A stretch of 27,730 nucleotides of DNA, from the NCBI GenBank assembly GCA_038211295.1, contig JBBQVS010000054.1, positions 1-27,730 on the forward strand, written 5' to 3'. Below the pieces are notes generated by a model, which made no database searches, was not told the origin of the DNA, and saw nothing but the letters and a program-made list of their open reading frames with translations. Positions within the stretch are counted from its first letter, which is position 1. Every line of letters starts with the position of its first letter. The DNA comes from JBBQVS01 sp038211295. GTDB lineage: Bacteria > Chloroflexota > Ktedonobacteria > Ktedonobacterales > Ktedonobacteraceae. Both the position numbers and the translations under genes were made by a program. Shown here piece by piece: positions 7,024 through 14,545 of the stretch.

Positions 7024-7270
7024 CATCTGGGAATATCAGACGCAACCGCTTCCGATTGTGCAATCTCTGCTTGGGCCAGTCGGTGAAACAACGTCCGCGC
7101 GATACATCCGTCTCAAGCATATTTCCGATGTCACGGGCAGACGCTTCTTCCGTCTCTGCCTCGATTACGAGCGACAGGCCGCTTTTTATCGAGGTCGTCA
7201 TCCCGCGCCACCACAAACGTACACACGCAATACACGCGGCCCAAACATACAAGCGCATACATGGATGTAA
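7016..7270 (+). CDS. Hypothetical small basic protein, second gene of the unit
   Basis: 84 residues, net basic, with a Pro/Arg-rich C-terminus (RHPAPPQTYTRNTRGPNIQ). The central part (ARYIRLKHISDVTGRRFFRLCLDYERQ) reads like a small beta-rich domain, but no family is recognised. A strong AGGAGG (7001-7006) sits 9 nt before its ATG, inside the end of the upstream gene. The tight overlap and shared terminator indicate an operon, and the two proteins may act together. Confidence 0.7.
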   Translation: MTSIWEYQTQPLPIVQSLLGPVGETTSARYIRLKHISDVTGRRFFRLCLDYERQAAFYRGRHPAPPQTYTRNTRGPNIQAHTWM

Positions 7271-7274
7271 GAGA

Positions 7275-7316
7275 GCAAGAGAGCATGGCGGGCCTTGCGC
7301 CGCCATGCTCTCTTGC
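7275..7316 (+). terminator. Strong hairpin terminator
   Basis: A perfect 17-bp stem (7275-7291 with 7300-7316) and 8-nt loop immediately after the bicistron. No T-run follows, so it may be rho-assisted or serve as a 3' stability element. Confidence 0.6.
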
Positions 7317-7397
7317 CTCCGCTCGCTATGATTCTCATTTACTCCTGCAATAACAAAGACCTCAATTCACTGCACAGCTTCCCCATCTCTCGACAAT

Positions 7398-7426
7398 TTG
7401 CGCCTCGTCCCGTCCTATGCTACACT
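7398..7426 (+). promoter_or_regulatory. Promoter of icd
   Basis: TTGCGC (7398-7403), 17-bp spacer, TACACT (7421-7426), about 50 bp before the start codon. Confidence 0.65.
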
Positions 7427-7475
7427 GAATTAGCCACGACGAAGGGTGGTTAGAGAACAATAAAGGATGGTTTCA

Positions 7476-8930
7476 ATGAGTGAAAATACAGCAATAACGG
7501 TTGCTCACGGTGATGGTATCGGCCCAGAGATTATGAATGCCACCCTACGTATCATTCAGGAGGCGGGCGCACGCATCAGTATCGAGCCAATCGAGGTTGG
7601 CGAAAAGGTCTATCTGCGCGGCATCAACGCGGGTATCGAGCCGAGCGCGTGGGAGTCGTTGCGACGCACAAAGGTATTTCTCAAGGCACCCATCACCACG
7701 CCACAGGGCGGTGGCTATAAGAGTCTCAACGTCACGACCCGCGTCACGTTTGGGCTTTATGCCAACGTGCGCCCCTGCGTCGCCTATTATCCATTCATTG
7801 ACACCAAGCATCCCACGATGAACGTGGTCATCATGCGCGAAAACGAGGAAGACCTGTACACGGGCATAGAGTATCGCCAGACACACGACATGATGGAGTC
7901 GATTAAGCTCATCAGTCATACCGGCTCCGAAAAGATTATTCGCTACGCCTTCGAGTACGCACGGAGCAATAACCGCAAAAAAGTTACCTGCTTCATGAAA
8001 GACAACATCATGAAGATGACTGACGGCCTGTTCCACAAGACGTTCGACGAGGTGGCGAAAGAGTATCCTGACATCCAGAACGAGAGTTGGATTGTCGATA
8101 TCGGAGCCGCCAAGCTCGCCGACACGCCGGAAGCATTCGATGTTGTCGTCATGCCCAACCTGTACGGCGACATTCTTTCGGATGTGGCGGCACAGATCGC
8201 GGGTTCGGTTGGTCTCGCGGGTTCCGCCAACATCGGTGATCACTTCGCCATGTTTGAGGCGATTCACGGCTCGGCCCCACGTCGCGCGGGTCAAAATCTC
8301 GCGAACCCGTCCGGCCTGCTGCTGGGCGCGATTATGATGCTGGTGCATATCAAACAACCCGATGTTGCCACCCGCGTCCATAACGCGTGGCTTCGCACCA
8401 TCGAGGATGGCATCCACACCTACGATATTTTCGTTGACGGAGTGAGCAAGCAAAAAGTCGGCACCAGAGAGTTCGCGGACGTCGTTGTCGCGCGACTCGG
8501 ACAGCAACCGCAGACGCTTAAAGCGGTCAGCTATTCCTCCGCACCCGATCAAGAACATCGGGCGCATACCGCTAATCCGGAGCAGAACGCGAAAAAAGAG
8601 CTTGTTGGCGTCGATGTCTACCTCGATTGGAGTAGTGGCACGCCCGACCAGTTGGGCGAAAAGCTGCAACGCGCCAATGACCTCGACCTCGAACTGACCA
8701 TGATTACCAGTCGCGGCGCGAAAGTTTGGCCCAATGGCATGTCGGAAACATCATATGCCGATCACTGGCGTTGCCGCTTTCTGGCGAGCAAAAAGGGTGG
8801 TGCAACTACACACGCTCAGGTTGTAGCCCTGCTCAAACACATTGACGAACTCGGCTTTGACTTTATCAAGATCGAAAATCTGTACACGTTTGACGGAAAG
8901 ATTAGCTTCTCTGGCGCGTCCGGCGACTAA
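7476..8930 (+). CDS. icd: Isocitrate dehydrogenase (Thermus/Rickettsia-type, extended C-terminus)
   Basis: 484 residues; oxidative decarboxylation of isocitrate to 2-oxoglutarate in the TCA cycle. The N-terminus GDGIGPEIM and the substrate motif SLNVTTR with NVRPC mark the isocitrate/isopropylmalate dehydrogenase family, and NLYGDILSDVAAQIAGSVGL is the metal-binding segment. HGSAPRRAGQNLANP is the coenzyme loop: the Lys-Tyr pair of typical NADP enzymes is Arg-Arg here, still basic and compatible with binding the NADP 2'-phosphate. After residue 350 an extra domain of about 130 residues (VGVDVYLDWSS, ITSRGAKVWPNG, FIKIENLYTFDGK) matches the long IDHs of Thermus and Rickettsia. ATG 7476 is preferred over 7467 because AAGGA lies 8 nt upstream of the former and touches the latter. 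Confidence 0.93.
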   Translation: MSENTAITVAHGDGIGPEIMNATLRIIQEAGARISIEPIEVGEKVYLRGINAGIEPSAWESLRRTKVFLKAPITTPQGGGYKSLNVTTRVTFGLYANVRPCVAYYPFIDTKHPTMNVVIMRENEEDLYTGIEYRQTHDMMESIKLISHTGSEKIIRYAFEYARSNNRKKVTCFMKDNIMKMTDGLFHKTFDEVAKEYPDIQNESWIVDIGAAKLADTPEAFDVVVMPNLYGDILSDVAAQIAGSVGLAGSANIGDHFAMFEAIHGSAPRRAGQNLANPSGLLLGAIMMLVHIKQPDVATRVHNAWLRTIEDGIHTYDIFVDGVSKQKVGTREFADVVVARLGQQPQTLKAVSYSSAPDQEHRAHTANPEQNAKKELVGVDVYLDWSSGTPDQLGEKLQRANDLDLELTMITSRGAKVWPNGMSETSYADHWRCRFLASKKGGATTHAQVVALLKHIDELGFDFIKIENLYTFDGKISFSGASGD

Positions 8931-9080
8931 CACGCGAACCAGTGGCAGGGGGCCGTACATCCACATTTCATTGCGCTGGCCCTCACCCGTCTCTCTTTAT
9001 AGAGGAGACATATGTGGCTCCCCTGCTAGCGTCGAACACCATCCGACAACGCACAGCAAAGCAAAGGAAGGAAACATGGA
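8931..9080. other. Gap between icd and carbonic anhydrase genes
   Basis: No gene. A weak hairpin (GTCTCTC at 8989-8995 with GAGGAGAC at 9002-9009, one bulge) may attenuate or end the icd transcript. The GGAAGGAA ribosome binding site of the next gene is at about 9065-9073. Confidence 0.35.
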
Positions 9081-9650
9081 ATGCGAATAGACGAAGTGCT
9101 TGCTCAAAACGAGCTGTTCTTGAAGGCAGCGGCACCGCCCATGATTGGTCACGCGCCACGCAAACAACTCGCCGTTGTCACATGCATGGATTGTCGGCTC
9201 GTACAGATGTTTGAACCCGCGCTTGGCCTCCAGCGTGGCGACATGGTAGAGATGCGAACGGCGGGCGCGACGATCTCCAATCCCGAACGCGAGGGGGGAG
9301 CCAACGACCTTATTCGTTCCATCGCGGGCAGCGTCTACCTGCTCGGTGTACGCGAGGTTATGGTAATCGGGCATACGGAGTGTGGTCTGGCACACGCGAA
9401 CCCTGTGGTGCTCACCGCGTCGATGCAGGCACTTGGGGTAGACCCGAACGAGCTGATTAAACGCGAAGGTCTGGGCGATATCAACGGCCTGCTCGATTGG
9501 ATGGGTGTTTTTCACGATGTTCATGTCAATGTACGCGAGGTTGTACAGATCATTCGGACTAGCCCATTTTTACCAAAAATTCCCGTTCATGGTCTGGTAA
9601 TCAACATTCTCACAGGCAGATTAGAGCTTATCGAGAGAGCGACGGCATAA
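9081..9650 (+). CDS. Beta-class carbonic anhydrase
   Basis: 189 residues. It interconverts CO2 and bicarbonate with an active-site zinc. The zinc and catalytic residues are Cys35-x-Asp37-x-Arg39 in TCMDCR and His98-x2-Cys101 in GHTECGL, the signature of beta carbonic anhydrases. At under 200 residues it belongs to the short bacterial subgroup. The stretch MRTAGATISNP is the usual (N/T)AG segment after the first zinc ligand. It is cytosolic, with no signal peptide. It follows icd in the same direction and is 38 nt from moaC, so carbonic anhydrase and moaC are probably co-transcribed. A link to decarboxylating metabolism is an inference from position only. Confidence 0.92.
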   Translation: MRIDEVLAQNELFLKAAAPPMIGHAPRKQLAVVTCMDCRLVQMFEPALGLQRGDMVEMRTAGATISNPEREGGANDLIRSIAGSVYLLGVREVMVIGHTECGLAHANPVVLTASMQALGVDPNELIKREGLGDINGLLDWMGVFHDVHVNVREVVQIIRTSPFLPKIPVHGLVINILTGRLELIERATA

Positions 9651-9688
9651 CGCGCTGCTTGTAAAGGACTCCAAAGGACAAACATTTC

Positions 9689-10207
9689 ATGACAGAGCAA
9701 CCAGCGCATCTCACACACCTGGATGAGAGCGGCAACATTCACATGGTCGATGTTACAGATAGGGCGGAGACGACACGCGAGGCTATCGCGTACTGCCGCG
9801 TGCGACTTCTGCCCGCGACGGTGCGGCTCATCGAAACCAATCAGGTCGCCAAGGGCAGTGTGTTAGAGGTCGCGAAGATCGCGGGCATCATGGCGGCGAA
9901 GCAAACGCCACAGCTTATTCCGCTCTGTCACCCTCTACCGATGACGCATATTGACCTGCGCTTCACGGTTGAGAGCGACGCGGGACTTATTTCTATCGAG
10001 GGACGCACACGCACCACGTATAAAACGGGCGTCGATGTCGAAGCCCTGACCGCCGTTACAATTGCCGCACTGACCATCTACGATATGTGCAAGGGCGTCG
10101 ATACGACCATCACGCTGGAACAGGCATACGTGGCGCAGAAGAGCGGCGGTAAAAGCGGCACCGTCAACTTCACTCCTGCTGACGAGACCGCGCACAGAGA
10201 AGCGTGA
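9689..10207 (+). CDS. moaC: Cyclic pyranopterin monophosphate synthase
   Basis: 172 residues, the usual MoaC length. With MoaA it converts GTP to cyclic pyranopterin monophosphate, the first step of molybdenum cofactor synthesis. Signature segments are MVDVTDR near the N-terminus, AGIMAAKQTPQLIPLCHPLP in the centre, ARTT-like GRTRTTYKTGVDVEAL, and YDMCKGVD towards the end, holding the conserved His, Lys and Asp of the active site. AAAGGA about 10 nt upstream supports ATG 9689. No other moa/moe gene is in the window. The gene ends 11 nt from the convergent gene at 10219, with no room for a hairpin terminator. Confidence 0.95.
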   Translation: MTEQPAHLTHLDESGNIHMVDVTDRAETTREAIAYCRVRLLPATVRLIETNQVAKGSVLEVAKIAGIMAAKQTPQLIPLCHPLPMTHIDLRFTVESDAGLISIEGRTRTTYKTGVDVEALTAVTIAALTIYDMCKGVDTTITLEQAYVAQKSGGKSGTVNFTPADETAHREA

Positions 10208-10218
10208 GATATTGACAA

Positions 10219-11277
10219 CTACTCTATCGCGCGTATCTCTAGCAACAAAAAGGTGGCTTCTAACAGGTTGCGCTCCTCTGGCACGCTCAGGCGCAGCTCC
10301 GTCTCGCCCAACGGCATGACCAGTGTTCCGCTCTCGTCAACGGGTGTCGCACTACGAATGGCACGGGGATTGCCACCAAGCCAGCGTATCGGTTCAATCA
10401 ACGAGCCAAGCGCGATTGAGGTCGTGATAAAGTGTCCACGCAATGACGCGTTCAGGTCTTGCAGGCGCAACTCTAACGTCTGCCCGCGCTGTATGATCGT
10501 TCCCTCAAGCGAGCGCGATTGTAGGACAAGCGTCGGGTGTTCTTGTGGCTCTTTTGCGCGAGTTGTTTCACCGCGCCGCGTCACGCCCTTTGGCCCCGCA
10601 AGCACAGGTGTGTATACCTGCTCCGCTGACACACTACTTGTCTGAGTCGGCGAGGTAGCAGGGTCATCAAACAGCGTCGCGATGCGTACCAGATCGTGAC
10701 GTGCTTGCTGGCGCACCGTCTCTTGCTTGATACGTGAACTGACCTGAATGGCCGCCTGCAACAGCACACGCGCCGCCTTGTTCTCGTCTGTTCCATCGTG
10801 GCGTGCCTCCCGCAAAGTTGCTTCGGCCTGTGTGATCCACGTCTGGCAGAGGTGGGACAATATGCGTTGTGGCGTTGCCTCAAGAGTGCGCGTCCCCTGG
10901 CCAAGAATCGGACGTGGTTCACGCGGATAGAGCGCGGCCCCCATCGCGTCGTAAATTTCTAGATAGCTCTGGTGACAGATGCTACATCCTGCTAAATGAT
11001 AGAGCAGGGGCGCATACCGTGTCGCGGCCTGCTCATCGTTTTTGAGTAGAGCCAGCGCGAAATCGGGCAACTGCTGGTAGAAACGTTTATGATAATTACC
11101 ATCACGGAGTTCTACGACTAATTGTGTGTCGCGCTCACTTGACCCCGCGCTTTTTGGCGTAGTCGGCGCGGGTGTCGAAAGTCCCTCTGTAGAGACAGGG
11201 GGAGTAATGAGAATATCTTGAAGCCATTGAGCTAATCTTTGCGTTGCGTTCATGTCGTCAGGATACTTGCTGTTCAT
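10219..11277 (-). CDS. Soluble zinc-motif protein, putative anti-sigma-like partner
   Basis: 352 residues with no membrane helix. His94-x3-Cys98-x2-Cys101 (YHLAGCSICHQ) matches the zinc-binding core of ZAS anti-sigma factors. It is preceded by a Pro/Thr/Ser-rich N-terminal linker. The middle is helical (about 125-200: TWITQAEATLREAR, RVLLQAAIQVSSRIKQE). The C-terminal third looks beta-rich (TLVLQSRSLEGTII, LELRLQDLNASLRGHFI, GTLVMPLGETELRLSV), perhaps a carbohydrate- or ligand-binding sandwich. The start at 11277 is chosen because AAGGAG lies 7 nt upstream; upstream in-frame starts lack this. It follows the sigma-like gene by 92 nt on the same strand, the usual order for sigma/anti-sigma pairs. 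Function is inferred, not established. Confidence 0.65.
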   Translation of the reverse strand: MNSKYPDDMNATQRLAQWLQDILITPPVSTEGLSTPAPTTPKSAGSSERDTQLVVELRDGNYHKRFYQQLPDFALALLKNDEQAATRYAPLLYHLAGCSICHQSYLEIYDAMGAALYPREPRPILGQGTRTLEATPQRILSHLCQTWITQAEATLREARHDGTDENKAARVLLQAAIQVSSRIKQETVRQQARHDLVRIATLFDDPATSPTQTSSVSAEQVYTPVLAGPKGVTRRGETTRAKEPQEHPTLVLQSRSLEGTIIQRGQTLELRLQDLNASLRGHFITTSIALGSLIEPIRWLGGNPRAIRSATPVDESGTLVMPLGETELRLSVPEERNLLEATFLLLEIRAIE

Positions 11278-11369
11278 ATCATGTCTCCTTGAAACTCTCA
11301 TCACCACTTTGTGGGATAAGAAGGCATTATGCCTGCCGCTGTGTATTGTCGAATAAGGATGATGCCTTG

Positions 11370-12284
11370 CTAGTTCCACTCTTCCTTGTAGAAGCGGCTT
11401 AAACGCTTCATCTGGGCCGTTGTAATCGGTACAACGTCTTCGCCCTGCCAGTCGAGTAGTCCTTCTCCTACCAGTTGCGCGAGGCCAGTTCGTACATCTT
11501 GCTCAATCAATGTATTTTGCATGAGGGTATGAACAGCTACAGTATAGGGACTGGTAGGCGCGGCGCGTGTTCCATATTCTGTCAAACGCAAAGCGATGGT
11601 CACAGTCAAATTAGTGCTTCGCTCTTGCAAACAATGGCGGAGCTTCTTGTGGGCATGATCTTTATGCTGGCTCATGTGCGTATTTTCGGACGCTTCTATC
11701 GTCTTTTTCGCGGACGCTATCTCTTCTGTCACGGTCTGTAAAAGGTCGTCCGCGCCGAGGTCGCGTAACTCTTGCAACACGGCCCGCAACTGGTGCGGCG
11801 CACTTCCCAGCACCATAATACAATGCTTCAAAAGGTTGCGTAGCGCGTTCTGCGTCACGAGAAATACGGCAATCTCCTCCGGCGTCGAGAAGGGAGAAGC
11901 CCCCCAGATTGATGTTACCGCGTCATTCAACGGGTTGTCGTCCATATCCGCGCTATCCGGCCCCTCCAACTCGGCGGTTGTACTGACCTGTAACCGACGC
12001 TTGCGTAAACGGTCTATCGCCTTATGCTTGACGCTGTGGTTAAGGAAGGCATAGAATTGTGCGTCGGTCAACCCGTCGAGCGCACAAAGCGGCGTTGTGT
12101 CGGCGGCCCCAAGCAGGCCCAGGCGTACAAGCTGCTCTACCACATGGCCCACCACAACATCGACCTCGAATGCATCATACCTGAGTGCTCCCAGGTAACG
12201 CTGCGCGTGCCGATGAAGATATGCGTACAACAACGGATAATTCTGCTCGGCATGATAGCGCAAGTCGTTCGCCGTGAATGGCAT
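11370..12284 (-). CDS. Sigma-70 region 2-like protein with long C-terminal extension
   Basis: 304 residues. Residues about 15-110 resemble sigma region 2: LYAYLHRHAQRYLG, the acidic FEVDVVVGHVVEQLVRLGL, and FYAFLNHSVKHKAIDRLRKRR, which recalls the ECF motif '(A)xN...DxLRRRxR'. A clear region 4 helix-turn-helix was not found. Instead there is a helical middle and a C-terminal part (SPYTVAVHTLMQNTLIEQ, TGLAQLVGEGLLDW) that reads like a winged helix. ATG 12284 is chosen because GGAGGG lies 8 nt upstream. Its downstream neighbour has the HxxxCxxC zinc motif. It may be a divergent sigma factor or a regulator derived from one; the assignment is moderate. Confidence 0.55.
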   Translation of the reverse strand: MPFTANDLRYHAEQNYPLLYAYLHRHAQRYLGALRYDAFEVDVVVGHVVEQLVRLGLLGAADTTPLCALDGLTDAQFYAFLNHSVKHKAIDRLRKRRLQVSTTAELEGPDSADMDDNPLNDAVTSIWGASPFSTPEEIAVFLVTQNALRNLLKHCIMVLGSAPHQLRAVLQELRDLGADDLLQTVTEEIASAKKTIEASENTHMSQHKDHAHKKLRHCLQERSTNLTVTIALRLTEYGTRAAPTSPYTVAVHTLMQNTLIEQDVRTGLAQLVGEGLLDWQGEDVVPITTAQMKRLSRFYKEEWN

Positions 12285-12389
12285 TAGGAAAGCCCTCCAA
12301 TACTTCTGCGGTTCTTTTCCGCCATTGTACACGAAAGAACGCCGTGACACAATCAATGGAGATAAAAAAACATGGTTGAAACGCTGAGG

Positions 12390-12464
12390 AGACGCAGAGA
12401 CCGCGAGAGTCTCCCCTACATATAATTTGTATATGTAGGGGAGACTCTCGCGGTCTCTGCGTCT
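12390..12464. repeat. 35-bp perfect palindrome, dispersed-element copy
   Basis: Arms 12390-12424 and 12430-12464 are perfectly complementary over 35 bp with a 5-nt loop (ATTTG). The inner part contains GAGACCGCGAGAGTCTCCCC, which is itself a partial palindrome. The same 24-nt core recurs with one difference at 27699-27722. It lies between two reverse-strand genes and could terminate transcription from the XRE-TPR gene, but its length and recurrence fit a REP/MITE-like element better. Confidence 0.8.
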
Positions 12465-12479
12465 TGAGCAATAAAACTG

Positions 12480-13862
12480 CTATTCTATGTCGCCACGCTT
12501 GCCTTGACGCTGATGCTCAAACGCTTTCTTGATGATGGTCAAGCTGCGCTGTACCTCACCGCGCTCTTCCAGCATGTTGGCGTAGCGGAAGTAGGCACCA
12601 GCGGCGATCTCGTGCGCGTTCGCCGTTTCTAACAGCTTCAACGCCTCCGTGAAGTATTCATCTTCCGCCGTGAAGTCACCTTTTTTGTGGCGAATCTGCG
12701 CTAGCGCGATGAGGGCCTGCCCCTGCGTCTGTGGGTCCTCGCCCGCCTGCGCGAAGCGCAAAGCCTCTTGCGCCTCGTGTTCGGCCTCTTCGATCTTGTC
12801 GCGTTTAAGCAGCAATTCCGCGAGACCAGTATGACAGATGGATGCCGCGACCTCGTCGTTCAGTTCACGCTCGATGGCGATGGCATGATGATATTCGCGC
12901 TCGGCCTCGTCCAGACTGTCCAGCTTCTCAAGCGTCTTGCCCAGTTTCTGGTGCGCGAGACCTACCAGACGCTGCTCATCGCGCATCTCGTAGACCGCGA
13001 GACTTCGCATCGCATAGTCACGCGCCATCAACATTTTTCCGGTTGACTTATACTGCTGGCTAATCTGCATGTACTTCTGCGCGAAACTCTTTGTATCACG
13101 GTGCATCTCGTCAAGCAGGTCAATCGCGCGGTGGAAAAACGGCACAGATTTTTCGAGATCGCCGAGCCTGAAATAGTCGTTCGCAAGATTGCTATAGACT
13201 TCAAGCGAGAACACCGGATCCGTCACCAGACCTTGCTCGATAGTAGTGTGGCAATGCAAATGATTTTCGAGTGCCAGTGTGTAATTGTAAAGCGCGAAGT
13301 ATGCTTTTCCCAGCAAATTGCGTGCGCGTTCTGTATATTCCGTGTCGTTAAGACTCTCGCCCTGCGCGAGCGCGGAACGCAAATCAACAACAGCTTCCTG
13401 ATATTCACCAAGACCAATATGCACCTGACCGCTCAACAGGAACAGTCGGTATACCTGATCGGTGGTGATACGCTCTGGCAAGATGGGTGACAGCAATTCT
13501 CCCGCATGTTTGAATGCACCTTGCTGCACAAGCACGTCGGCCTGTAACAGGTCAACATCAACCCGCTGGTCTGGGCCGCTGTCAGCGGGGGAGTATCCTA
13601 CCGCTCGTGCCTCTGCCGCGCCAGATGGTGAACCTTCCAGAAGAAAGGTCAGGGGGACATCCAGGCGGCGGGCAAGAATAGAGAGGGCTTTCAGTGAGGG
13701 CCGAATTTTGCCTCTTTCTATCGCGGAGATGTAAGAAATCGAGAACTCTGGGGCGGCGAGTTGCGCTTGCGTCATGCCTAACTTTGTCCGAACTTCGCGG
13801 ATGTTAGTACCGACTCTCGCGGCAACGGCCTTCCCCACATTAGCAGTCTCAAGGGATGGCAT
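12480..13862 (-). CDS. XRE-family regulator with TPR domain
   Basis: 460 residues. The N-terminal helix-turn-helix (about 19-75: IREVRTKLGMTQAQLA, ISYISAIERGKIRPSLKALS) is a Cro/C1-type DNA-binding domain. After a short linker the rest is a run of TPR-like helical pairs: LLLSGQVHIGLGEYQEAVVD, ARNLLGKAYFALYNYTLALE, YSNLANDYFRLGDLEKSVPF, LAHQKLGKTLEKLDSLDEAE, ALIALAQIRHKKGDFTAEDE. This design is common in Firmicutes peptide-sensing regulators and in actinobacterial and Chloroflexi developmental regulators, where the TPR part binds peptides or proteins. No peptide gene was recognised beside it. A well-spaced promoter lies upstream, and a small inverted repeat inside it may be an autoregulatory site. 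AAGGA about 10 nt upstream supports the ATG. Confidence 0.92.
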   Translation of the reverse strand: MPSLETANVGKAVAARVGTNIREVRTKLGMTQAQLAAPEFSISYISAIERGKIRPSLKALSILARRLDVPLTFLLEGSPSGAAEARAVGYSPADSGPDQRVDVDLLQADVLVQQGAFKHAGELLSPILPERITTDQVYRLFLLSGQVHIGLGEYQEAVVDLRSALAQGESLNDTEYTERARNLLGKAYFALYNYTLALENHLHCHTTIEQGLVTDPVFSLEVYSNLANDYFRLGDLEKSVPFFHRAIDLLDEMHRDTKSFAQKYMQISQQYKSTGKMLMARDYAMRSLAVYEMRDEQRLVGLAHQKLGKTLEKLDSLDEAEREYHHAIAIERELNDEVAASICHTGLAELLLKRDKIEEAEHEAQEALRFAQAGEDPQTQGQALIALAQIRHKKGDFTAEDEYFTEALKLLETANAHEIAAGAYFRYANMLEERGEVQRSLTIIKKAFEHQRQGKRGDIE

Positions 13863-13896
13863 GGGACGGATTTCCTTTCAAAAACCTGATACTTGT

Positions 13897-13924
13897 TGTA
13901 TACGGTCTAACGACCATTTAACAA
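13897..13924 (-). promoter_or_regulatory. Promoter and possible operator of the XRE-TPR gene
   Basis: On the reverse strand TTGTTA (13919-13924), 16-bp spacer, TATACA (13897-13902). The spacer contains the inverted repeat GGTC-TAAC-GACC (13904-13915), a plausible repressor site. Confidence 0.55.
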
Positions 13925-14545
13925 ATTCAGTCGTGTCTGAGTAATCGCAAAACGATAGCATCACCGCCCCGACCTCCTGGGAGTTACCATTTATATGTAT
14001 CTATAAAATGCTCAGCAATAAAAAACAAAATATAGCATATATATGGGTGAAAGAAAATCGTGAGCTATATGAAACATCGTATGCACGATTTTAGCATGAT
14101 GCAACACGTTTGTCAATATACTTATCTACGGTGTTATAGTATTGATGAAAAATATAGCACAATATGCTCTCTGCTTCTTCTCTCAAATATCAAGATGAAA
14201 TTTAGCAGTTGGAAGCGAATGCTACTCAAACCGAGAACGGAATTGCGAGTAGCAAAATGTAGAATGGATTCTCAGTCTAAAAGATAGCAAAGCTCGACAT
14301 TATTCGCACAATATACTAACAATAATATTTCTTGTGTATCAGAATGTTATGAAAAATAGTCATGCTCGGCTCTATGGAGCGGAAAATGTCAGGACACTAG
14401 GCAAAGTGTAGAGTGGTGCATTATAATTGAGTCACACCGTTGTACCTGCTAGCTCGTTGCTGGCACATACACTTCCATGCACGCATATAAAAACAACGAT
14501 GTTATATTCGACGCTGTTTCTAGCAGTACACCAGTAGAGAGGCTA
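13925..14545. other. Large AT-rich intergenic region
   Basis: About 620 bp with base composition clearly more AT-rich than its neighbours and no supported gene. It holds an inverted repeat AAAATCGTG (14054-14062)/CACGATTTT (14084-14092), several TATAGC/TATAGT elements and a TATAAT at 14422-14427 that may be the -10 box of the acyl-CoA ligase gene. The open frame at 14060-14287 starts with GTG inside the inverted repeat and is not convincing. A non-coding RNA or relic of lost genes is possible. Confidence 0.5.

Noticed and set aside
7545..8669. Long reverse-strand open frame (374 residues) inside icd
   Set aside because: Fully antisense to a clearly conserved enzyme; it follows from icd codon bias and has no family features.
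10219..11277. Upstream start codons (11379, 11301) for the zinc-motif protein
   Set aside because: They would overlap the sigma-like gene or lack a ribosome binding site, whereas AAGGAG is well placed before 11277.
12390..12464. Palindrome considered as a simple rho-independent terminator
   Set aside because: The stem is too long, lacks a T-tail, and the core recurs elsewhere; termination may be a side effect only.
14060..14287. 75-residue open frame in the AT-rich gap
   Set aside because: GTG start inside an inverted repeat, no ribosome binding site, no domain; probably chance.
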